A stretch of 64,000 nucleotides of DNA from Rufibacter psychrotolerans. GTDB taxonomy: Bacteria; Bacteroidota; Bacteroidia; Cytophagales; Hymenobacteraceae. Position 1 is the first letter of the stretch. Each line of letters starts with the position of its first letter. Shown in pieces: positions 48,198 to 56,610 of the stretch. The notes beneath the pieces are model-generated. The model was not told the DNA's origin, did no database searches, and saw only the letters and a list, made by a program, of their open reading frames with translations. The stretch spans positions 1 through 64,000 of the forward strand of contig NZ_JAFFJV010000022.1 in assembly GCF_016924645.1 (NCBI RefSeq), in the 5' to 3' direction. A program made the position numbers and the translations under genes.

Positions 48198-50036
48198 ATG
48201 TGTGGAATTGTAGCGTACGTGGGACAGAGAGAAGCCTGCCCAATTATTTTAAAAGGATTAAAGCGCCTGGAGTATCGGGGGTATGACAGCGCCGGAGTTG
48301 CCTTATTAAACAACGGCAACCTGAACGTTTTCAAGAAAAAAGGAAAGGTTGCTGACTTAGAGGCATACATTGGTGACCAGGATACCAGCAGCACCATTGG
48401 TATTGGCCACACCCGTTGGGCTACCCACGGTGAGCCGAACGATGCGAACGCACACCCGCACTATTCAAGCTCCAAGAAGATTGCTATCATTCACAATGGT
48501 ATCATTGAGAACTACGCTTCCTTGAAGAAGCACTTGATGAACAAGGGCTACGAGTTCCACAGCGACACTGACTCTGAGGTGTTCGTGAACCTGATTGAGG
48601 ACATCCAGAAGAACAACAACGTTTCCTTAGCGGAAGCGGTACGCCTGGCCTTGCATGAGGTGGTAGGCGCGTATGCCATTGTGGTTATCTCTCACGACTC
48701 TCCTACCCAACTGGTGGCTGCCCGTAAAGGGAGCCCGCTGGTGATTGGCGTAGGCAAAGGCGAGTACTTCCTGGCCTCTGATGCCACGCCTATCATTGAG
48801 TACACCAACGAAGTGGTGTATGTCAACGACTATGAGGTTGCCGTGATCAAAGATGGTGTGCTGGACATTCGTACCAAGGAAGATGTGGTACAGACGCCGT
48901 ACATCCAGAAGCTGGAGCTGGAGTTGGAAGCCATTGAGAAAGGCGGTTATCCGCACTTCATGCTGAAAGAGATTTTTGAGCAGCCCCGTTCCATCATGGA
49001 CAGCATGCGCGGCCGTCTGGTGGCCGAGAACACGCAGCTGACCATGTCCAGCATCAGAGAGTACGCTACACGCTTTAAGAACGCAGACCGCATCATCATT
49101 GTGGCTTGCGGTACTTCCTGGCACGCCGGCTTGGTAGCCGAGTACATGATTGAGGAGTTTGCCCGCATCCCGGTGGAAGTGGAGTACGCGTCTGAGTTCC
49201 GTTACCGTAACCCCATCATCCGCGAAGGCGATATCGTGATTGCTATCTCGCAGTCGGGCGAAACCGCTGATACGCTGGCTGCTCTGGAGCTGGCCAAGTC
49301 AAAAGGCGCCATGATCTTTGGGGTGTGCAACGTGGTAGGTTCTTCTATTGCCCGGGCTACTGATGCGGGTGCCTACACCCACGCGGGTCCTGAGATTGGG
49401 GTAGCCAGCACCAAGGCGTTCACCGCCCAGGTAACCGTGCTGTCGCTGATTGCCATGATGCTGGCCGAGATGCGCGGCACCCTGGAACTGTCGGCGCTGC
49501 GTCAGTTGATGCTGGAAATGGAAAAGATTCCGGCTAAAGTAGAGCAGGCCCTTCAGCTGGACAAGGAAATCCAGGCCATCTCTGAGATCTTCAAAGATGC
49601 CAGCAACTTTATCTACCTGGGTCGTGGATACAACTTCCCGGTAGCGTTGGAAGGAGCGCTCAAGCTGAAGGAGATCTCTTACATCCACGCAGAAGGATAT
49701 CCGGCCGCCGAGATGAAGCATGGCCCTATTGCCCTGATTGACGAGAACATGCCGGTGGTGGTTATTGCCACCAAAGACAGCTCTTATGAGAAAATTGTCT
49801 CTAACGTGCAGGAGGTAAGAGCCCGTAAAGGCAGAGTGATTGCGGTGGTAACCGAAGGCGATACTGTTATCCCACAGATGGCAGAGTTCGTGATTGAGGT
49901 GCCCAGCACCCATGAGGCGTTAATGCCCCTTCTTTCGGTGATTCCGTTGCAGCTGTTGAGCTACCACATTGCCGTTATGCGCGGCTGTAACGTAGACCAG
50001 CCTCGTAACCTGGCAAAGTCAGTGACGGTAGAATAA
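48198..50036 (+). CDS. glmS: Glutamine-fructose-6-phosphate aminotransferase (isomerising)
   Basis: A 612-residue GlmS. The N-terminal amidotransferase has Cys2 as nucleophile after Met removal (MCGIVAYVGQ) and TRWATHGEPN. Two SIS domains follow (VACGTSWHAG, ISQSGETADTLAALELAK, GVASTKAFTAQV) and the C-terminus ends PRNLAKSVTVE. Makes glucosamine-6-phosphate for peptidoglycan and LPS. Last gene of the three-gene unit. Confidence 0.97.
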   Translation: MCGIVAYVGQREACPIILKGLKRLEYRGYDSAGVALLNNGNLNVFKKKGKVADLEAYIGDQDTSSTIGIGHTRWATHGEPNDANAHPHYSSSKKIAIIHNGIIENYASLKKHLMNKGYEFHSDTDSEVFVNLIEDIQKNNNVSLAEAVRLALHEVVGAYAIVVISHDSPTQLVAARKGSPLVIGVGKGEYFLASDATPIIEYTNEVVYVNDYEVAVIKDGVLDIRTKEDVVQTPYIQKLELELEAIEKGGYPHFMLKEIFEQPRSIMDSMRGRLVAENTQLTMSSIREYATRFKNADRIIIVACGTSWHAGLVAEYMIEEFARIPVEVEYASEFRYRNPIIREGDIVIAISQSGETADTLAALELAKSKGAMIFGVCNVVGSSIARATDAGAYTHAGPEIGVASTKAFTAQVTVLSLIAMMLAEMRGTLELSALRQLMLEMEKIPAKVEQALQLDKEIQAISEIFKDASNFIYLGRGYNFPVALEGALKLKEISYIHAEGYPAAEMKHGPIALIDENMPVVVIATKDSSYEKIVSNVQEVRARKGRVIAVVTEGDTVIPQMAEFVIEVPSTHEALMPLLSVIPLQLLSYHIAVMRGCNVDQPRNLAKSVTVE

Positions 50037-50053
50037 GTTGCTGCTTACATGAT

Positions 50054-50094
50054 AAAAAGAAAAGGGAGGCCCAACGGCTTCCCTTTTCTTTTTG
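50054..50094 (+). terminator. Terminator of glmS
   Basis: AAAAAGAAAAGGGA-GGCC pairs with GGC-TCCCTTTTCTTTTT around a 4-base loop (one mismatch). Confidence 0.88.
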
Positions 50095-50196
50095 CATCTA
50101 TTTTGTAAAAACAGCTTGATTACTTGTAGCTGTTTCTAATCACCTACAGCATCTAATCACCTAAGTGTGCCTCTGCTTTCTATGCACTTCCTCTTT

Positions 50197-50232
50197 GTTT
50201 TAGGCCTGTTTTCATGAAAACGGCTTTAAAAC
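50197..50232. repeat. 36-bp palindromic repeat, copy 24
   Basis: Near-consensus: GTTTTAGGCC, TTTTCATGAAAA, GGCTTTAAAAC. In the 430-bp gap after glmS, which holds no other recognisable feature besides the terminator. Confidence 0.8.
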
Positions 50233-50466
50233 ACTTGCCAGATTTCTCAGTCAGCTAGGTTACTTTCCCTGCCCAGCTTCCTATCACTTGGTTAAGCCCA
50301 AACCAAAGAGATCAGAGCTGTTTAGTACCAAAAATTATTTTTTTAAGTAAATTAAACCAAAACGGATAAACTTACTCTATTGAGAACAAGGCAGCTATAG
50401 CTGTAAATAACCGCAAGGAATAAAACCGCGCGCCCGCTATCTGTCAGCCATTTAACTACGGAGCCT

Positions 50467-52479
50467 ATGAAAAGCACCCTCAGACATTCCTTTTTTGTGT
50501 TGTTGGTTCTGCTGGTGGGCATTTGCTTGTCTTCTTCCGGGGAAAGGGAAAAGGCAGCTTCCAAAGCCCTCCAGTTCCCCCACAAAAAGGCGGGCCTCAC
50601 CGAAAGGCAGGCGGCAGCGCATTTGCTGAGCCGTTTCACCTTCGGTGCCAGGCCGGGCCAGGTAGACGAAGTAGTAAAGATGGGGCTGGAAAAGTGGTTT
50701 ATGCAGCAGCTTCAGACTACCCTGCCCGACCAGGAATTGGAGCAGAAGCTTGCAGGCTTCGCCTCGCTGCAGATGACCAATGAGCAGATAGCCCACGCGT
50801 ACGCCTCCAACAGCCAAATCCTGAGGCTGGCCATTGATGAGGGAATCATTACCAAAGAAGAAGCCAGAAACAACATTCCCGACAAGGAAAGCAGGCTGGC
50901 CTACAAAGCCCGTCTAAGTGCTTTCATGAAGGAAAAAGGCTTTCATGCCGAGGGTCAGTTGACAAAAGAACTCATCAACCAAAAGATCCTGAGGGCAACC
51001 TACACCCAGAACCAGTTGCAGGAAGTACTCACCAGCTTTTGGTTCAATCATTTCAACGTGTCGCTATACAACCGCAACTGCGCCCGCTACATTCTTTCCT
51101 ACGAGCGCGATGTGATCAGGCCCAACGTGCTGGGCAAGTTCGAGGCTATTTTACTGGCCACCGCCAAATCGCCGGCTATGCTGGCCTACCTTGACAATTA
51201 CAAAAGCGCCGCCGCCCCTACCGCACTAACGCCCGCCCAGAAAGAGGCCCAGAAACGGCAGCTTCAGGCCCTGAATGCCCAGGAGGGACAAGACTCCACT
51301 TGGAGGCAAGTGGTGGAGAAGATCAAAAATGTCAGGAAAAACCAGGGCCTGAACGAGAACTATGCCCGTGAGATCATGGAGCTGCACACCCTGGGCGTAG
51401 ACGGCGGGTACACCCAGCAAGACGTGACCCAGGCAGCCCGCATCTTAACCGGCTGGACCATCAATCCCACGCTGGACCAGTACAAAGTGACCAGGTTTCA
51501 GCCCGCCTCACCTGCCAGAGCCCGGGCGCTTGCGTACCAAGGCTTTGTGTTGGACGGGGACTTCCTGTTTGCGGCCAACCGCCATGACCAGGGCGAGAAA
51601 GTGGTACTGGGCACTACCTTTCCAGCGGGCGGAGGCTATGAGGAAGGCCTGCGCCTGATCAAGCTGCTGGCCCAGCATCCTTCCACCGCCAGGTTTATCT
51701 CCACTAAACTGGCCACCAGGTTTGTGCATGACACGCCGCCCCAATCCCTGGTTGACAAGATGGCCAAAACCTTCAAAGAAAAAGAGGGCGACATTCAGCA
51801 GGTGCTGGTGACCATGGTCTCCGCGCCGGAGTTCTGGAGCAAGGAAGCCCTGCGCGAAAAAACCAAGTCGCCGTTTGAGTTGGCCATCAGCTCGGTGCGC
51901 AGCCTCAATGCCGAGGTGCAGGAGCCGTACCAACTCTATAACTGGATTGCCAAGATGGGTGAGCAGATGTACAGGTACCAGGCCCCCACGGGTTTCCCGG
52001 ACCGGGGCACCTACTGGATCAACACCGGCTCCCTGCTCAACCGCATGAACTTCGGGTTGGCCCTAGCGGCCCAGAAGATAAAGGGCATTTCGTTTGATCT
52101 GATGGCGCTCAACCAGCACCGGGAACCCGAAAGCGCCGAGGCGGCCTTGCTCACGTACAGCCAGCACTTACTCCCTGAGCGGGACCTGGAGCAGACCATT
52201 AGGCGGCTTACCCCTACGCTCTACGATCCCGGCTTCAGCCAAAAGGTAGGCGTTGCCGCCAGCAAGGTTCAGCAGCCAGCCCAGGCAGAAACCAGTGAAC
52301 CGGAGGAGGAGACCATGATGATGGGGCAACAGGAGGCAAAACCCGCCAAACCAAGCAAGCCCCAGCGCACGGCTTCGGCCGCGAAGCCCACGGCGGCACC
52401 ATCCGGCAAAGACAACGCGCCTATGCTCGCCCAGGTGGTGGGCATCATCATCGGGTCACCGGAGTTCCAGCGCAGATAA
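50467..52479 (+). CDS. DUF1800 family protein
   Basis: A 670-residue secreted protein. Signal-like N-terminus (SFFVLLVLLVGICLSSS). Core motifs of DUF1800 are AAHLLSRFTFGARPGQVDEVVKMGLEKWFMQQL, FWFNHFNVSL, NENYAREIMELHTLGVDGGYTQ and ILTGWTI, APEFWSK. The C-terminal tail is rich in Pro, Lys and Glu. Family members pair with DUF1501 proteins; a role in export or anchoring of surface proteins is suspected but unproven. 21 bp from its partner gene. Confidence 0.9.
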   Translation: MKSTLRHSFFVLLVLLVGICLSSSGEREKAASKALQFPHKKAGLTERQAAAHLLSRFTFGARPGQVDEVVKMGLEKWFMQQLQTTLPDQELEQKLAGFASLQMTNEQIAHAYASNSQILRLAIDEGIITKEEARNNIPDKESRLAYKARLSAFMKEKGFHAEGQLTKELINQKILRATYTQNQLQEVLTSFWFNHFNVSLYNRNCARYILSYERDVIRPNVLGKFEAILLATAKSPAMLAYLDNYKSAAAPTALTPAQKEAQKRQLQALNAQEGQDSTWRQVVEKIKNVRKNQGLNENYAREIMELHTLGVDGGYTQQDVTQAARILTGWTINPTLDQYKVTRFQPASPARARALAYQGFVLDGDFLFAANRHDQGEKVVLGTTFPAGGGYEEGLRLIKLLAQHPSTARFISTKLATRFVHDTPPQSLVDKMAKTFKEKEGDIQQVLVTMVSAPEFWSKEALREKTKSPFELAISSVRSLNAEVQEPYQLYNWIAKMGEQMYRYQAPTGFPDRGTYWINTGSLLNRMNFGLALAAQKIKGISFDLMALNQHREPESAEAALLTYSQHLLPERDLEQTIRRLTPTLYDPGFSQKVGVAASKVQQPAQAETSEPEEETMMMGQQEAKPAKPSKPQRTASAAKPTAAPSGKDNAPMLAQVVGIIIGSPEFQRR

Positions 52480-52500
52480 CTTCTTTAACGCCAAGCAAGC

Positions 52501-53769
52501 ATGACTACCAGAAGAGGATTTTTGAAATCGGGGGCTTTGGCGCTCTTTGCGGCCAGCCTGGGAGGAATCCCCAACTTTCTAGCAGAGGCCGCCCGCAGCA
52601 GCAAACTGGTGCGGCCCTACAAGAAGAACAAGGTCCTGGTGTGCATCTTCCAGCGCGGCGCCATGGACGGACTCATGGCCGTGTCTCCGTTCACTGATGA
52701 GTACCTGAAACAAGCCCGGCCCAGTCTGTTCATGTCGGCGGCCCAGACGGCCAGTAATCCGCTCATAGACCTGGATGGTCGGTTTGGACTGCACCCGTCC
52801 ATGCGGGCGTTTGAGCCGTTGTTCCGGGAGAATAGGCTGGCCATTGTGCACGGCATGGGCTCCCCCAACCCTACCCGGTCGCACTTTGATGCCCAGGATT
52901 TCATGGAGGCCGGCACGCCCTTTCACAAGGGCACGCCCAGCGGCTGGCTCAACCGGGCCGTGGGACTGCTGGGCCATGAGGCCGCCACTCCGTTTCAGGC
53001 GGTGAGCCTTACCTCTTCCCTGCCCCGTTCTTTCTACGGCGACCACGCGGCCATTGCCATCAGCAGCATCCAGGACTTCGGGATTCAGATGCGGGGCAAC
53101 CAGCAGGGCGCCAAGTTAGCCTCCCAGAACTTTGAGGACCTTTATGACCAGACGTCTTCCTCGCTGCTGAACAAGGCCGGCAAGGAAAGCTTTGAGGCGG
53201 TGAAAATGCTCCAGAAAATAGATTCCCAGAAGTACGTGCCGGCCAACAATGCCGTGTACCCCAACAGCTCCCTGGGCAAAGCCCTGAAGCAGATTGCGCA
53301 GCTCATTAAAATGGACGTGGGCCTGGAGATTGCCTTTGCCGAATCGGGGGGGTGGGACACGCACTACAACCAAGGCACTGCCAACGGCACCTTCGCCCGC
53401 CACGTGAACGACCTCAGCCAAAGCATTACCGCTTTCTGGACCGATCTGGACGCGTACCAGGACGAGGTAGACGTGATGACCATGACCGAGTTCGGCCGTA
53501 CCGTGCACCAGAACGGCAGCCACGGCACCGACCACGGCCGGGCCTCCTGCATGTTCATCCTGGGCAATAACGTACAAGGTGGCCTGGTGCACGGCACCGT
53601 TCCGGTCTTAGCCAAGGAAAACCTGGAAGATGGCCGCGACCTTCCCGTCACCACCGATTTCCGAAGCATTTTCAGCGAAGTAGCCGGAAAACACCTCCAC
53701 ATCCAGAAAGAACACGTGCTCTTCCCTGAATGGGATGGACCCAAAATTGGCGTGATGCGCCAAAGCTGA
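52501..53769 (+). CDS. DUF1501 family protein with Tat signal
   Basis: A 422-residue protein. The Tat motif TTRRGFLKSGALALFAASLGG at 2-22 predicts export in folded form. Alkaline-phosphatase-superfamily-like motifs follow: FQRGAMDGL, HGMGSPNPTRSHFDAQDFMEAG, SLTSSLPRSFYG and MTEFGRTVHQNGSHGTDHGRA. Metal ligands would be the Asp and His of the last motif. Works with the DUF1800 protein encoded just upstream. Confidence 0.9.
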   Translation: MTTRRGFLKSGALALFAASLGGIPNFLAEAARSSKLVRPYKKNKVLVCIFQRGAMDGLMAVSPFTDEYLKQARPSLFMSAAQTASNPLIDLDGRFGLHPSMRAFEPLFRENRLAIVHGMGSPNPTRSHFDAQDFMEAGTPFHKGTPSGWLNRAVGLLGHEAATPFQAVSLTSSLPRSFYGDHAAIAISSIQDFGIQMRGNQQGAKLASQNFEDLYDQTSSSLLNKAGKESFEAVKMLQKIDSQKYVPANNAVYPNSSLGKALKQIAQLIKMDVGLEIAFAESGGWDTHYNQGTANGTFARHVNDLSQSITAFWTDLDAYQDEVDVMTMTEFGRTVHQNGSHGTDHGRASCMFILGNNVQGGLVHGTVPVLAKENLEDGRDLPVTTDFRSIFSEVAGKHLHIQKEHVLFPEWDGPKIGVMRQS

Positions 53770-53788
53770 TTTGGTTGGCCGATACCAG

Positions 53789-53838
53789 CCCTAAACAGAA
53801 GAGGGAAGCGTTTTGGCGCCTCCCTTTTCTGTTTAGGG
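53789..53838 (+). terminator. Terminator of the DUF1501 gene
   Basis: CCCTAAACAGAA-AGGGA-GCG pairs with the mirror half at 53817-53838 around a 6-base loop, with two mismatches. Lacks a T-run, so termination may be moderate. Confidence 0.55.
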
Positions 53839-53866
53839 CTCCCTTTGAGGAAAACACCCCTAAAAC
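53831..53866. repeat. 36-bp palindromic repeat, copy 25
   Basis: GTTTAGGGCTC to CCCCTAAAAC; shares its left arm with the preceding hairpin. Confidence 0.65.
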
Positions 53867-53999
53867 AAGCCCTACCGTTTATCCAACTTGCACAGCTAGA
53901 TTGCGAGCAGATTTGAACTATCCTTTGCTTTTCGCTGGCGCGAGCGTCCCGCTCGTGTCCGCACGCATACCGAATGGCAATCCCATTCTCTCTATTTTG

Positions 54000-54084
54000 T
54001 CATCCTGAAAGGATCTTGTGCGCAAACGGCAAAGTCGTTTCTCCAGTGCTTGTCTAGTACGCCCACAAGATCTTTCCAAGATGA
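54000..54084. repeat. ATCCTT-type inverted repeat, copy 2
   Basis: TCATCCTGAAAGGATCTTGTG at left and CCCACAAGATCTTTCCAAGA at right, core GCAAACGGCAAA and TGTCTAGT. Confidence 0.7.
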
Positions 54085-54122
54085 AAGGAGTGTGTGAATC
54101 AAATATTCTCGGGAATGCCTCC

Positions 54123-54202
54123 CCTTGGTTTGTCCCCTGACAGACCAACGACATTAGAAGTGTAGGCGGCACTGGTTTGGTCTGTCAGGGGACAGACCAA
54201 GG
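54123..54202. repeat. TCTGTC-type inverted repeat, copy 1
   Basis: Arm 54123-54148 (CCTTGGTTTGTCCCCTGACA onward) mirrors 54177-54202 with one mismatch around a 28-base centre. Confidence 0.75.
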
Positions 54203-54327
54203 TTGAAGCTTGGAAAATCCTTTCAGGAGGATAAAAAGGGATGTTCCGCAATGCGTGCGGACACGAGCGGGACGCTCGCGCCAGCGAGAGAGAGGTTCAT
54301 TCAAACTTTTTTTTGCTGCTTTTCCTC

Positions 54328-54363
54328 GTTTTAGAGCCTTTATAGGGAAATCAGGCCTAAAAC
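54328..54363. repeat. 36-bp palindromic repeat, copy 26
   Basis: GTTTTAGAGCC to GGCCTAAAAC. Ends 4 bp beyond the stop of the 133-residue gene. Confidence 0.75.
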
Positions 54364-54367
54364 AACT

Positions 54368-54769
54368 TTACACCAGCTTGTACAGAGAAGCCAGGAATAC
54401 AAATGATTTGTCTACCGCGCGTTTGGAAGCATCGCTCAGGATGCGGACTTCTATGGTTTCGCGGTTGAACAAGGGGGAGCCTTTCAGTCCCACCAGATGG
54501 AAGTTCAGGGGGGCGTAGGCGGCGGCCAAACCCGCCAGGTCTACTCCGTTGGCGTCAAAAAACACCGTAAGCTTTTCGCCTTTGCCTTGCTGGTTATACT
54601 GCTCTACCCGTTCGGGTTGCTCGTGCAGAAACAAGTCAAACACAATATCGGCTTGCGGGAGCCAGGCTTTCAGCTCGGCGGGGTCTTGTATGTGCAGGAA
54701 GGCTCGGTTCCGGAATTTCAGGCTGTACTCTTCTTCCTGTTCGGGGGTGGCCAAAAGCAATGTATTCAT
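54368..54769 (-). CDS. Hypothetical protein, 133 residues, Rossmann-like
   Basis: MNTLLLATPEQEEEYSLKF begins a strand-helix pattern (LPQADIVFDLFLHEQPERVEQY, LTVFFDANGVDLAGLAAAY, FHLVGLKGSPLFN) that recalls the N-terminal half of 3-hydroxyacyl-CoA dehydrogenases without the GxGxxG nucleotide motif. Whether this is a diverged relative or a new small family I cannot tell. Divergent from ridA; TACCTTTA and TATCTTTA boxes face each other in the 48-bp gap. Confidence 0.6.
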   Translation of the reverse strand: MNTLLLATPEQEEEYSLKFRNRAFLHIQDPAELKAWLPQADIVFDLFLHEQPERVEQYNQQGKGEKLTVFFDANGVDLAGLAAAYAPLNFHLVGLKGSPLFNRETIEVRILSDASKRAVDKSFVFLASLYKLV

Positions 54770-54817
54770 ATTTCTGTACCTTTAGGCCCGTAAAGATACT
54801 GATAAACCACTCCTTTT

Positions 54818-55201
54818 ATGGCAACCAACATCATAGAAAGCAAATCTGCCCCCGCCCCCATTGGGCCTTACAGCCAGGCGGTACTAGCCGGCAATACCCT
54901 GTATGTTTCCGGCCAAATCGCGCTGGACCAGGAATCCGGGCAACTGGTGCAAGGCGACATCCAGACCGAGACACACCAGGTTATGAAAAACCTGCAATTC
55001 ATCCTTCAGGAAGCTGGCATGGACTTCAGCAACGTGGTGAAATGCAGCATCTTCGTGAAAGACCTGGGCAACTTCGGGGCCATTAACGAGACCTACGGCA
55101 GCTATTTCACCAGCAACCCGCCGGCCCGCGAAACCGTGGAGGTGAGCCGCCTGCCCAAAGACGTAAACGTGGAAATCTCCTGCATTGCGGTGAAGTTTTA
55201 A
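54818..55201 (+). CDS. ridA: RidA family reactive-intermediate (enamine/imine) deaminase
   Basis: A 127-residue protein. Motifs: APAPIGPYSQAVLAGNTLYVSGQI, MKNLQFILQEAGMDFSNVVKCSIFVKDL, NPPARETVEVSRLPKDVNVEISCIAV. Arg106 in PARETVEV is the catalytic Arg of the family. Forms trimers in the cytoplasm and hydrolyses 2-aminoacrylate-type intermediates. The last base of the stop codon is the first base of an inverted-repeat element. Confidence 0.94.
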   Translation: MATNIIESKSAPAPIGPYSQAVLAGNTLYVSGQIALDQESGQLVQGDIQTETHQVMKNLQFILQEAGMDFSNVVKCSIFVKDLGNFGAINETYGSYFTSNPPARETVEVSRLPKDVNVEISCIAVKF

Positions 55202-55403
55202 TGTGCAAAGGTGTCAATGTGCTGATGTGCCAATTTTTAATGGGGCAGTTACTTACGGTTCACTGCTTTTAAGCTGGTTTTGAGAAAGTAGCCCTAAAAC
55301 GTGTTTTCTGATGAACAGGCCCCAAAAGCCTTTGAACATTGGATGAAAGCCCCTTCCCTTTATCCCAAAATTGGCGCATCAGCACATTGCCACCTTTGCA
55401 CAT
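55201..55403. repeat. GTGC-rich inverted-repeat element with 37-bp arms
   Basis: The arm 55201-55237 (ATGTGCAAAGGTGTCAATGT onward) mirrors 55367-55403 with two mismatches. Followed by short direct repeats of ATTAGCACATCAGCACATT. A fragment of the same family lies near 28243-28276. Confidence 0.75.
55265..55300. repeat. 36-bp palindromic repeat, copy 27
   Basis: GCTTTTAAGC to GCCCTAAAAC. Lies inside the GTGC-rich element between convergent genes. Confidence 0.65.
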
Positions 55404-55442
55404 TCCCTTATTAGCACATCAGCACATTACTTCATTAGCACA

Positions 55443-56399
55443 TTATTCATTCACTGGTTTGTTAGGGCCCACGTCTTCGTTCACGGGGGTATGGCCTACC
55501 TCTACCTCTTTGTTGATCACGCGCACGGCGTAGTCTGAAGGATAGATATCGGTGCCGTAGCGGCGGGCGTACACCAGGGTAAACTGCGCCCCCAGAAACA
55601 CGATCTGCGAGGTATAGAACACCCACGTGAGCACCACAATCACTGAGCCGGCCGCCCCGTAGATGCTGGCGAAATTGCTGTTGCCCAAGTAAAACCCAAT
55701 GATGGACTTGCCCAGCGTGAACAGCAGCGCCGTCACCAGCGAGCCCACCCATACATCGCCCCACCGGATCTTGGCATCGGGGAGGAACTTGTAGATGAGC
55801 GCGAAAAGGAACATCACCACGCCGGTAGAGCCTACCAGATTGGCTAGTTGCGTGAGCTGCAGGATAGACTCGTCAATTCTGTTGGTCAGGTAAGAGGTGA
55901 TGGCCACCACGGCGGTATGGATCACCAAACTCACCAAGAGCAGGAACACAATGGCTAGGATCATGGCGAAGGACAGCAACCGGTCCCAGAGCAGTTTGAG
56001 GTACTCATTGCGGGGTTTGGGCTTCACGCCCCAGATCTGGTTCAGAGACTCCTGCAGAGACACAAACACTCCGGTGGCCCCAATGAGCAAGGTAATCACC
56101 CCAATCACGGTAGCAAAGGTAAAGTCGGCGGCGTGGTTGATGTTCTCCACCATCTCCTGAATGTCTGAGGCACCCTTGCGGCCCAGGAGTTCGCGCAGTT
56201 GGCTGTACACCTGCCCCCGCACAGCCTCGCGGCCAAAGATAGCCCCGGCGGTATTGATGATGATGATGAGGATGGGCGGCAACGCGAAGATGGTGTAGTA
56301 AGCCAGGGCGGCCCCTTTCTGAAAAGAGTTATTGTCCAGGAAATCCCCGAAGACCTCCTTTGTGATACCCCAGCCCTCTTTGAACTTCTCTCGCAGCAT
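55443..56399 (-). CDS. YihY/virulence-factor BrkB family membrane protein
   Basis: About 318 residues from MLREKFKEGW. Six transmembrane helices, for example ALAYYTIFALPPILIIIINTAG, FATVIGVITLLIGATGVFVSLQ, FAMILAIVFLLLVSLVIH and GAAGSVIVVLTWVFYTSQIVFLGAQFTLVYARR. The family was once called RNase BN, wrongly. Role in transport or envelope unclear. A start at 56477 would cross the promoter region. Confidence 0.88.
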   Translation of the reverse strand: MLREKFKEGWGITKEVFGDFLDNNSFQKGAALAYYTIFALPPILIIIINTAGAIFGREAVRGQVYSQLRELLGRKGASDIQEMVENINHAADFTFATVIGVITLLIGATGVFVSLQESLNQIWGVKPKPRNEYLKLLWDRLLSFAMILAIVFLLLVSLVIHTAVVAITSYLTNRIDESILQLTQLANLVGSTGVVMFLFALIYKFLPDAKIRWGDVWVGSLVTALLFTLGKSIIGFYLGNSNFASIYGAAGSVIVVLTWVFYTSQIVFLGAQFTLVYARRYGTDIYPSDYAVRVINKEVEVGHTPVNEDVGPNKPVNE

Positions 56400-56455
56400 C
56401 TTCGCTAAATTTTCCTCTTCATACGTACACCACCCAAGAGGTTTACAAACACCCT

Positions 56456-56491
56456 GAAAAGCAGCTACTTTCTGCAAAACAGCCCCAAAAC
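56456..56491. repeat. 36-bp palindromic repeat, copy 28
   Basis: GAAAAGCAGC to AGCCCCAAAAC; the left half is weak. Confidence 0.5.
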
Positions 56492-56551
56492 CAGAGGAAG
56501 CCCCCGCGTTTAGAAATGCACCCGGCGGCGCGGCAAGGTTTTAAGGGTAAA

Positions 56552-56584
56552 ATTTCAGGAAAGGCCTGAAATACCGTACTTTTG
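56552..56584 (+). promoter_or_regulatory. -7 box of gltX with upstream palindrome
   Basis: TACTTTTGC at 56577 fits the -7 consensus. Directly upstream, ATTTCAGG and CCTGAAAT (56552-56572) form a perfect palindrome over the -33 zone where no TTG exists, so a regulator or an unusual sigma contact is possible. Confidence 0.5.
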
Positions 56585-56610
56585 CACCGCTATTGAAATA
56601 CCTATATACC

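Larger units (their letters stand above)
53933..54286. repeat. REP-like inverted pair, copy 2, perfect 36-bp arms
   Basis: The unit at 53933-53968 (CGCTGGCGCGAGCGTCCCGC onward) is an exact reverse complement of 54251-54286. Each unit folds as CGAGCG, TCC, CGCTCG. Inside lie an ATCCTT-type copy and a TCTGTC-type copy, so three families are nested. Confidence 0.8.
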
